Origin: Triticum aestivum
Lineage: Eukaryota > Streptophyta > Magnoliopsida > Poales > Poaceae
DNA: 64,000 bases
Assembly: GCF_018294505.1 (NCBI RefSeq)
Contig: NC_057808.1
Span: 356,240,696 to 356,304,695 of the forward strand
Direction: 5' to 3'
Shown here: one piece after another, positions 55,540 through 64,000 of the stretch
How the letters are laid out: each line of letters begins with the position of its first letter
Position numbering within the stretch: position 1 is the stretch's first letter
Position numbers and translations under genes: made by a program
Notes under the pieces: model-generated
The model's database searches: none
Told to the model about the DNA's origin: nothing
Seen by the model: only the letters and a program-made list of their open reading frames with translations

Positions 55540-56114
55540 AAACACATAGCTACTGGTACATACCCTCAGCCTTGAGGGTGAACTACTCCCTCCTCGTCAT
55601 GGAGACCGCCGGGATGATGAAGATGGCCTCCGGTGATGGTTTCCCCCTCCGGCAGGGTGCCGGAACGGGCTCCCGATTGGGTTTTCGTGGCTACAGAGGC
55701 TTGCGGCGGCGGAACTTCCGATCTAGGGTTCTTTCTGGAGGTTTCTATATTTATAAGAATTTTTCGCGTAGGAAACAAGTCAAGGAGGTGCCCGAGGGGC
55801 CCACAAGCCCTCAGGGCGCGCCCCCTGGCTTGTGGTCCCCTCGGGACTCTTCTGGTCCAGCTCCGGTGCTTCAGGGGTCTCTTTTGATCCATAAAAAGTC
55901 ACCGTAAATTTTCAGCTCGTTTGGACTCCGTTTGATATTACTTTTCTGTAAAACTCAAAAACAAGGAAAAAACGGAAAACTGGCACTGGGCTCTAGGTTA
56001 ATAGGTTAGTCCCAAAATAATATAAAATAGCATATTAATGCATATAAAACATCCAAAACACATAATATAATAGATGGAACAATAAAAAATTATAGATATG
56101 TTGGAGACGTATCA
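54713..56114 (-). repeat. WHAM-like 3' LTR (I)
   Basis: 1402 bp, plus-strand ends TGATGTCTACTACGCAACC ... GGAGACGTATCA. Contains a 42-bp (AG)n at 55497-55538. Confidence 0.85.
55497..55538. repeat. (AG)21 microsatellite in LTR I
   Basis: 42 bp perfect dinucleotide. The same site in LTR J (60706-60720) has only about 15 bp. Confidence 0.97.
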
Positions 56115-56135
56115 AGCATCCCCAAGCTTAATTCC
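56115..56135 (-). other. WHAM-like polypurine tract region
   Basis: Minus-strand AAGCTTGGGGATGCT directly before the LTR start TGATACGTC. This is the expected place and type for the plus-strand primer. Confidence 0.7.
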
Positions 56136-58774
56136 TGCTCGTCCTCGAGTAGGTAAATGATAAAAAACAGAATTTTTGATGTAGAATGCTACCTAACATA
56201 TTTATCAATGTAATCTTCTTTATTGTGGCATGAATATTCAGAACCATAAGATTCAAAACAAAAGTTTAATATTGACATAAAAACAATAATACTTCAAGCA
56301 TACTAATAAAGCAATCATGTCTTCTCAAAATATCATGGCCAAAGAAAGTTATCCCTACAAAATCATATAGTATGGCTATGCTCTATCTTCATCACACAAA
56401 ATATTTCATTATGCACAACCCCGATGACAAGCCAAACAATTGTTTCATGCTTTTAATGTTCTCAAGCCTTTTCAACTTGCACACAATGCATGAGCGTGAG
56501 CCATGGATATAGCACTATAAGTGGAATAGAGTATGGTGGAAGTTGTGAGGAGAAGACAAAAAGTAGAAAGTCTCACATCAAATAGGCAAATTAATGGGCT
56601 ATGGAGATGCCCATCAATTGATATCGATGCAAGTGAGTAGGAATTGCCATGCAACAGATGCACTAGAGCTATAAGTGTATGAAAGCTCAAAAAAGAAATT
56701 AAGTGGGTGTGCATCCAACTTGCTTGCTCATGAAGACCTAGGGTAATTTGAGGAAGCCCATCATTGGAATATACAAGCCAAGTTCTATAATGAAAAATTC
56801 CCACTAGTATATGAAAGTGATAAAATAGGAGACTCTCTATCACGAAGAACATGGTGCTACTTTGAAGCACAAGTGTGGTAAAAGGATAGTAATAGTCCCT
56901 TCTCTCTTTTCTATCTTTTTTTTATTTTGGGCTCTTTGGCCTCTTATTTTTCTTTTTTTCTCCTTTTTTTCTTTGGGCTACTTGTGGCCTCTTTTATTTA
57001 TTTTTAAAGTCTGGAGACTCATCCCAACTTGTGAGGGAATAATAGCTTCCATCATCCTTTCCTCACATGGGATAATGCTCTAATAATGATGATCATCACA
57101 CTTTTTATTACTTTATAACTCAAGAATTACAACTCGATACTAGAACAAATATATGACTCTATATGAATGCCTCCGGTGGTGTACCGGGATGTGCAATGAT
57201 CAAGAATGACATGTATAAAAAATAGTAACAGTGGCTTTGCCACAAATACTATGCCAACTACATGATCATGCAAAGCAATATGACAATGATGAAGCGTGTC
57301 ATAATAAACGAAACGGTGGAAGTTGCATGGCAATATATCTCGGAATGGCTATGGAAATGCCATAATAGGTAGGTATGGTGGCTGTTTTGAGGAAAGGTAT
57401 ATGATGGGTTTAATGCACCAGCGAAAGTTGCGCGGTACTAGAAAGGCTAGCAATGGTGGAAGGGTGAGAGTGCGTATAATCCGTGGACTCAACATTAGTC
57501 ATAAAGAACTCACATACTTATTGCAAAAGTATATTAGTCATCAAAACAAAGTACTACACGCATGCTCCTAGGGGATAGAATTGTAGGAAAATACCATCGC
57601 TCGTCCCCCGCCACTCATAAGGAAGACAATAAAAAAATAAATCATGCTCCGACTTCATCACATAACGGTTCACCATACATGCATGCTACGGGAATCACAA
57701 ACTTTAAAATAAGTATTTCTACCAATCCACAATTACTCACTAGCATGACTCTAATATCACCATCTTTATATCTCAAAACAAATGCAAGGAATCAAACTTC
57801 TCATATATTCAATGCTCTTTGTATGAATTTTTTTATTATATCCCTCTTGGATGCACATCACATTAGGACTAAATTCATAAACTAAGCAAATTACCATGCT
57901 GTTTAAGACTCTCAAAATAATATACGTGAAGCATGAGAGTTCATCTTTCTATAAAATAAAGCCACCGCCGAGCTCTAAAAAGATATAAGTGAAGCACTAG
58001 AGCAAATTGCCTAGCTCAAAAGATATAAGTGAAGCACATAGAGTATTATAATAAATCACGATTCATGCGTGTCCCTCTCAAAAGGTGTGTACAACAAGGA
58101 TGATTGTGGTAAACTAAAAAGCAAAGACTCACATCATACAAGACGCTCCAAGCAAAACACATATCATGTGGTGAATAAAAATATAGCCTCGAGTAAATTT
58201 ACCGATGGATTGAAGACAAAAGAGGGGATGCCATCCGGGGCATACCCAAGCTTAGATGCTTGGTTTTCCTTGAATATTACCTTGGGGTGCCGTGGGCATC
58301 CGCAAGCTTAGGCTCTTGCCACTCCTTATTCCGTTGTCCATCAAAACTTTACCCAAAACTTGGAAACTTCACAACACAAAACTCGACAGAAAACTCGTAA
58401 GATCCGTCAGTATGATAAAGCAAATCACCACTTAGGTACTGTTGTGAACTCATTCTAAATTCATATTGGTGTTATATCTACTGTATTCCAACTTCTCCAT
58501 GGTTCATACCCTCCGATACTACTCATATATTCATCAAAATAAGCAAACAATACATGAAAAATAGTTGCTACAATCATCCTCTGTGAATTTCTAAAATTCT
58601 GGAAATGAGCGCAAAAGTTGCTGTTTTTGCACAGAATCAAGTCAACTATCATCCACACTATCCCAAAGGCTTTACTTGGGACTTTATTGAAACAAAATCT
58701 ATAAAACATGATTACTACAATAGCTTAATCATGTTAACACATAAAAACAGTATGGGTAACTGTTGGGTTGTCTC
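56136..58774 (-). other. WHAM-like internal noncoding region
   Basis: 2.6 kb between the ORF and the 3' LTR. AT-rich with only short frames in either direction; no gag, protease, RT or integrase motif. Pol appears to be missing altogether. Confidence 0.6.
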
Positions 58775-59638
58775 TCAACAAGCGCTTTTCTTTAATGCCT
58801 TTTTAGCCAGGCATGATGATTTCAATGATGCTCGCATAAAAGATAAGAATTGAAACATAATGGGAGCATCATGAAGTATATGACTAGCACATTTAAGTCT
58901 AACCCACTTCCTATGCATAGGTATTTTGTGAGCAAACAATTTATGGGAACAAGAATCAACTAGCATAGGAAGGAAAAACAAGCATGACTTCAAAACTTTC
59001 AACACATAGAGAGGAAACTTGATATTATTGCAATATGTAAAGGCATATGTTCCCCTCTCATAGTAATTTTCAGTAGCATCATGAATGAATTCAAAAATAT
59101 AACTATCACATAAAGCACTCTTTTCATGATGCATAAGCATATAAATTTTATTACTCTCATAAGCAAATTTATTCTCCTTCGTAATAGTGGGAGCAAACTC
59201 AACAAAATAATTATCATGTGAGGCATAATCAAATTGAAAATTAAAATCATGATGACAATTTTCATGGTTATCATTATTCTTTATAGCATACATGTCATCA
59301 CAATAATCATCATAAATAGCAACTTTTTTATCATAGTCAATTGGAACCTCTTCCAAAATAGTGGATTCATCACTAAATAAAGTTATGACCTCTGCAAATC
59401 CACTTTTATCAATATTGTGAAAAGATTCAACACCCTCCAAAATAGTGGGATCATTATTTCCTAGAGTTGACACTCTTCCAAACCCACTGTCATCAACATA
59501 ATCGTCATAAATAGGAGGCATGCTATCATCATAATAAATTTTCTCATCAAAACTTGGGGGACTAAAAATATCATCTTCATCAAACATAGCACCCCCAAGC
59601 TTATGGCTTTGCATATCATTAGCATCATGGACATTCAA
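58775..59638 (-). CDS. WHAM-like element ORF, 287 aa, function unknown
   Basis: Open frame in the sense direction of the element, first after the PBS, in the place of gag. The N-terminal ~120 residues are very acidic with repeated short modules: a first block PPIYDDYVDDSGFG, later VAIYDDYCDDMYAIKNN, and two ...FHNIDKSGFAEV/PTILEGV-ESTILEEV-type units. The middle has HEKSALCDSYIFEFIHDATENYYERGTYAFTYCNN, here named only by its ends (HEKSALCDSYIFEFIH and YYERGTYAFTYCNN). The C-terminal ~70 residues are hydrophobic then basic (LKSCLFFLPMLVDSCSH, IPMHRKWVRLK). No zinc knuckle or catalytic motif. Similar ORFs are familiar to me from Sabrina/WHAM-type Triticeae elements, but no function is known to me. 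The frame has stayed open although the LTRs have diverged. Confidence 0.6.
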   Translation of the reverse strand: MNVHDANDMQSHKLGGAMFDEDDIFSPPSFDEKIYYDDSMPPIYDDYVDDSGFGRVSTLGNNDPTILEGVESFHNIDKSGFAEVITLFSDESTILEEVPIDYDKKVAIYDDYCDDMYAIKNNDNHENCHHDFNFQFDYASHDNYFVEFAPTITKENKFAYESNKIYMLMHHEKSALCDSYIFEFIHDATENYYERGTYAFTYCNNIKFPLYVLKVLKSCLFFLPMLVDSCSHKLFAHKIPMHRKWVRLKCASHILHDAPIMFQFLSFMRASLKSSCLAKKALKKSAC

Positions 59639-59901
59639 AGAAATTCATACTAACAAAATTGCAATCATGATCATCATTCAAAGATTTAGTGCCAAACATT
59701 CTATTGACTTCTTCTTCTAACACTTTGCACAATTTTCCTTTCCATCATTTTCATGGAAGACATTAAAAAGATGAAGCATATGAGGCAACCTCAATTCCAA
59801 TTTTTTGTAGTTTTCTTTTATAGACTAAACTAGTGATAAAACAAGAAACTAAAAGATTTGATTGCAAGATCTAAAGATATACCTTCAAGCACTCACCTCC
59901 C

Positions 59902-59914
59902 TGCAACAGCGCCA
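59902..59914 (-). other. WHAM-like primer binding site (tRNA-Asp type)
   Basis: Minus-strand TGGCGCTGTTGCA, two bases different from TGGCGCCGTTGCC of the Sabrina-like element, ten bases inside LTR J. Confidence 0.75.
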
Positions 59915-59924
59915 GAAAAGAGCT

Positions 59925-61016
59925 TGATGTCTACTACGCAACCTTTCCTCTTGTAGACGTTGTTGGGCCTCCAAGTGCAGAGTTTTGTAGGACAGTAGCA
60001 ATTTTCCCTCAAGTGGATGACCTAAGGTTTATCAATCCGTGGGAGGCGTAGGATGAAGATGGTCTCTCTCAAACAACCCTGCAACCAAATAACAAAGAGT
60101 CTCTTGTGTCCCCAACACATCCAATACAATGGTAAATTGTATAGGTGCACTAGTTCGGTGAAGACATGGTGATACAAGTGTAATATGGATAGTAGATATA
60201 GGTTTTTGTAATCTGAAAATATAAAAACAGCAAGGTAGGTAGTAACAGAAGTGAGCAAAAACGATATCGCAATGCTTGAAAACAAGGCCTAGGGTTCATA
60301 CTTTCACTAGTGAAAATTCTCTCAACAATGATAACATAATTGGATCATATAACCATCGCTCAACATGCAACAAAGAATCACTCCAAAGTTTCTATCGGAG
60401 AACGTAGGACAAAAACGTGCATCAACCCCTATGCATAGATTACCCCAATGTCACATCGGGAATCCACGATTTGAGTGCCAAAACATACATCAAGTGAACC
60501 AATAGAACATCCCATTGTCACCACAGATATGCCATCGCAAGACATACATCAAGTGTTCTCAAATCCAATACTCAATCCAACATAACGAAACCTCAAAGAG
60601 CAAGACTCAATTCATCACAAGAAGGTAGAGGGGGAGAAACACCATATGATCCAGCTATAATAACAAAGCTCGCGGTACATCAAGATCATGCCAAATCAAG
60701 AACCCGAGAGAGAGAGAGAGATCAAACACATAGCTACTGGTACATACCCTCAGCCCCGAGGGTGAACTACTCCCTCCTCGTCATGGAGACTGCCGGGATG
60801 ATGAAGATGGCCTCCGGTGATGGTTTCCCCCTCTGGCAGGGTGCCGGAACAGGCTCCCGATTGGGTTTTCCTGGCTACAGAGGCTTGCGGCAGCGAAACT
60901 TCTGATCTAGGGTTCTTTTTGGAGGTTTCTATATTTATAAGAATTTTTGGCGTCTGAAACAAGTCAAGGAGGTGTTCGAGGGGCCCCAAGCCCTTAGGGC
61001 GCGCCTAGGGGGTAGG
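59925..61016 (-). repeat. WHAM-like 5' LTR (J), truncated
   Basis: Starts TGATGTCTACTACGCAACC, follows LTR I to about its position 55810, then stops at 61016 where another LTR begins. About 315 bp of LTR are missing or displaced out of the window. Confidence 0.8.
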
Positions 61017-62528
61017 TGAAGGAAATTTGCCCTAGAGGTAATAATAAAGTTGTTATTTTATATTTCCTTATTCATGATAAAGGTTTATTATTCATGCTAT
61101 AATTGTATTGATCGGAAACTTAAATACATGTGTGAATACATAAACAAATACCGTGTCCCTTGTAAGCCTCTACTAGACTAGCTCATTGATCAAAGATGGT
61201 TAAGGTTTCTTAACCATAGACATGTGTTGCCATTTGATAACAGGATCACATCATTAGGAGAATGATGTGATGGACAAGACCCATCTATTAGCTTGGCATA
61301 ATGATCTTTCAGTTTATTGCTATTGCTTTCTTCATGTCAAATACATATTCCTTCGACTATGAGATTATGCAACTCCCGAATACTGGAGGAATGCGTTGTG
61401 TGCTATCAAACGTCACAACGTAACTGGAAGATCATAAAGATGCTCTACAGGTATCTCCGAAGGTGTTTGTTGAGTTGGCATAGATCAAGATTAGGATTTG
61501 TCACTCCGAGTATCGGAGAGGTATCTCTGGGCCCTCTCGGTAATACACATCATAAGAAGCCTTGCAAACAAATGACTAATAAGTTAGTTACGAGATGTTG
61601 TATTACGGAACGATTAAAGAGACTTGCCGGTAACGAGATTGAACTAGGTATAGAGATACCGATGATCGAATCTCGGGCAAGTAACATACCGATGGACAAA
61701 GGGAATTACGTATGTTGTCATAACGGTTCGACCGATAAAGATCTTCATAGAATATGTAGGAGCCAATATGGGCATCCAGGTTCCGCTATTGGTTATTGAC
61801 CGGAGAGGTGTTTCGGTCATGTCTACATAGTTCTCGAACCCGTAGGGTCCGCACGCTTAACGTTCGTTGACGATATAGTGTTATATGAGTTACATGTTTT
61901 GGTGACCGAATGTTGTTTGGAGTCCAGGATGAGATATGACGAGGAGTCTCGAAATGGTCGAGAGGTAAATATTGATATATAGGACGATGGTATTTGGACA
62001 CCAGAAGTGTTTCAGGACGTACCCGTAAAGAATCGGGTCACCGGAAGGGGTTCTGGGCAACCCCTGGCAAGTTATGGGCCTTATGGGCCAAAGTAGGAGG
62101 CAGACCAGCCCACAAGGGGACTGGTGCGCCCCCTCCCTTGTTTGGCCCGCCCTAGGGAAGGAAAAGGGGGAGGGCTAGCCCCTCCCGCCTTTCCCTCTCA
62201 TGGGAGAAAGGAAGGGGGGCGCCACCCTCCCCTGCATTTCCCCGCACTCCAAATAAGGAAAGGGGGGCGGCTTGGGAGGGACCCCAAGTAGGATTCCTCC
62301 TACTTGGGCGCCTCCTTTGGATACTCCTCCCTCCCTCCCACCTATATATATGTGGGAGGGGGCGCCTAGCACACAACAGACAATTGCCTAGCCGTGCGCG
62401 GTGCCCCCCTCCACCGTTTACACCTCCGGTCATATTTTCGTAGTGCTTAGGCGAAACCCCGCGAAGATCACTTCACCATCACCACGCCGTCATGCTGCCG
62501 GAACTCGTCTACTACCTCGCCATCTTGC
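61017..62528 (+). repeat. Copia-type LTR fragment K (TGAAGGAAATTTGCCC type)
   Basis: Plus-strand LTR starting TGAAGGAAATTTGCCCTAGA, about 1.5 kb. It has a GC-rich middle and a TATA-like CCTATATATATGTGGG at 62341, but lacks the usual final few hundred bases. It ends where LTR L begins. Confidence 0.78.
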
Positions 62529-63087
62529 TGAAGGAAATTTGCCCTAGAGGTAATAATAAAATTGTTATTTATATTTCCTTATATCATGATAAATGTTTAT
62601 TATTCATGCTAGAATTGTATTAACCAGAAACTTAGTACATGTGTGAATCCATAGACAAACAAAGTGTCACTAGTATGCCTCTACTTGACTAGCTTGTTGA
62701 ATAAAAGATGGTTGAGTTTCCTAGCCATACACATGAGTTATCATTTGATTAACGGGATCACATCATTAGAGAAGGATGTGATTGACTTGACCCATTCCGT
62801 TAGCTTAGCACTTGATCGTTTAGTATGTTGCTATTGCTTTCTTCATGACTTATACATGTTCCTGTGACTATGAGATTATGCAACTCCCGAATACCAGATG
62901 AACACTTTGTGTGCTACCAAACGTCACAACGTAACTGGGTGATTATAAAGGTGCTCTACAAGTGTCTCTGATGGTGTTTGTTGAGTTGGCATAGATTGAG
63001 ATTAGGATTTGTCACTCTGATTGTCGGAGAGGTATCTCTGGGGCCTCTCGGTAATGCACATCACTATAAGCCTAGCAAGAAATGTGA
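62529..63087 (+). repeat. Copia-type LTR fragment L
   Basis: A second LTR start, TGAAGGAAATTTGCCCTAGA, same orientation and family as K. It runs 559 bp to GGTAATGCACATCACTATAA..., then is cut by the Sabrina-like LTR at 63088. Confidence 0.78.
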
Positions 63088-64000
63088 TGATGACCCACAA
63101 GTGTAGGGGATCTATCGTAGTCCTTTCGATAAGTAAGAGTGTCGAACCCAACGAGGAGCAGAAGGAAATGGTAAGCAGTTTTTAGTAAGGTATTCTCTGC
63201 ATGCACTGAAATTATTGGTAACAGATAGTTTTGTGATAAGGTAATTCGTAACGGGTAGCAAGTAATAAAAGTAAACAAGGTGCAGCAAGGTGGCCCAATC
63301 CTTTTTGTAGCAAAGGACAAGCCTGGACAAACTCTTATATAAAGGGAAGCGCTCCCGAGGACACATGGGAATTATCGTCAAGCTAGTTTTCATCATGCTC
63401 ATATGATTCGCGTTCGTTACTTTGATAATTTGATATGTGGGTGGACCGGTGCTTGGGTACTGCCCTTCCTTTGACAAGCATCCCACTTATGATTAACTAC
63501 TCTCGCAAGCATCCGCAACTACGAAAGAAGAATTAAGGTAAACCTAACCATAGCATGAAACATATGGATCCAAATCAGCCCCTTACGAAGCAAGACATAA
63601 ACTAGGGTTTAAGCTTCTGTCACTCTAGCAACCCATCATCTACTTATTACTTCCTAGTGCCTTCCTCTAGGCCCAAATAATGGTGAAGTTTCATGTAGTC
63701 GACGTTCACATGACACCACTAGAGGAAAGACAACATACATCTTATCAAGATATCGAATGAATACCAAATTCAGATGACTACTTATAACAAGACTTCTCCC
63801 ATGTCCTCAGGAACAAACATAACTACTCACAAATCATATTCATGTTCATAATCAGAGGGGTATTAATATGCATAAAGGATCTGAACATATGATCTTCCAC
63901 CGAATAAACCAACTAGCATCAACTACAAGGAGTAATCAACACTACTAGCAACCCACAGGTACCAATCTGAGGTTTTGAGACAAAGATCGGATACAAGAGA
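63088..64000 (-). repeat. Sabrina-like Gypsy LTR (M), cut by window edge
   Basis: Starts TGATGACCCACAAGTGTAGG and follows the LTR at 26387-27245 and then 35935-35975. Minus strand. Its left end is the outer edge of a 3' LTR, so the element's interior should lie to the right of the window. Confidence 0.8.

Larger units (their letters stand above)
54713..61016 (-). mobile_element. WHAM-like non-autonomous Gypsy element
   Basis: Minus-strand LTR element with 3' LTR I (54713-56114), interior of only 3.8 kb, and 5' LTR J (59925-61016, truncated). Both PBS and polypurine tract are present. The interior has no RT, integrase, RNase H or protease; its only long frame is an ORF of unknown function (58775-59638). 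The LTR start TGATACGTCTCC and 1.4-kb length suggest the WHAM group. By eye the LTRs differ at roughly 6% of the first ~370 bp, so it is older than the Copia elements. Confidence 0.8.

Overview
The window reads as intergenic DNA of a large Triticeae (wheat/Aegilops/barley-type) nuclear genome. It consists almost entirely of transposable elements recognisable as grass families: Copia elements of the Angela/BARE/WIS group (LTRs beginning TGTTGGAAATATGCCC on their own strand), Gypsy elements of Tat-like and Sabrina/WHAM-like type, a Mutator-like element, CACTA, Stowaway and LINE fragments. I find no ordinary host gene. Family names come from remembered sequence features and were not checked by search.

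Left third (1-37705): a nested stack of LTR retrotransposons, all on the minus strand. From outside in: a Copia-type LTR (36596-37705) is interrupted by a Sabrina-like Gypsy (5' LTR 26387-36595). That element's interior is interrupted by Gypsy 2 (5' LTR 25878-26349 plus a gag-region ORF). Gypsy 2 is interrupted by Gypsy 1 (Tat-like pol at 2132-6306, 5' LTR split between 6525 and 24653). Gypsy 1's LTR is interrupted by Copia 1 (6963-24607), whose reverse transcriptase is interrupted by Copia 2 (9598-18455, TSD CCAAG). A third complete Copia (27246-35929, TSD CTAGT) lies in the Sabrina-like LTR, and another Copia LTR (1-1409) lies in Gypsy 1. A 254-base assembly gap (N) is at 9878-10131.

Middle (37706-49600): low-copy or weakly repetitive DNA with a CACTA-like end, a WHAM-like LTR fragment, a 120-bp tandem repeat, a Stowaway MITE and an (AAC)23 microsatellite. 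It also holds the most interesting object here: a 5.85-kb Mutator-like element (42334-48185) with 300-bp terminal inverted repeats and a perfect 9-bp target duplication. On the plus strand it carries a transposase gene that has lost its catalytic domain. On the minus strand it carries a plant-mobile-domain (PMD) gene that still splices to an uninterrupted 470-codon frame. The two genes converge on an array of long hairpins built from the element's own subterminal repeat.

Right third (49600-64000): a LINE 3' end, AT-rich unclassified repeats with tRNA-like modules, a fragment resembling mitochondrial DNA with a tRNA-Glu gene, then a short non-autonomous WHAM-like Gypsy (54713-61016) with one long ORF of unknown function. 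The edge is a chain of mutually truncated LTRs (61017-64000).
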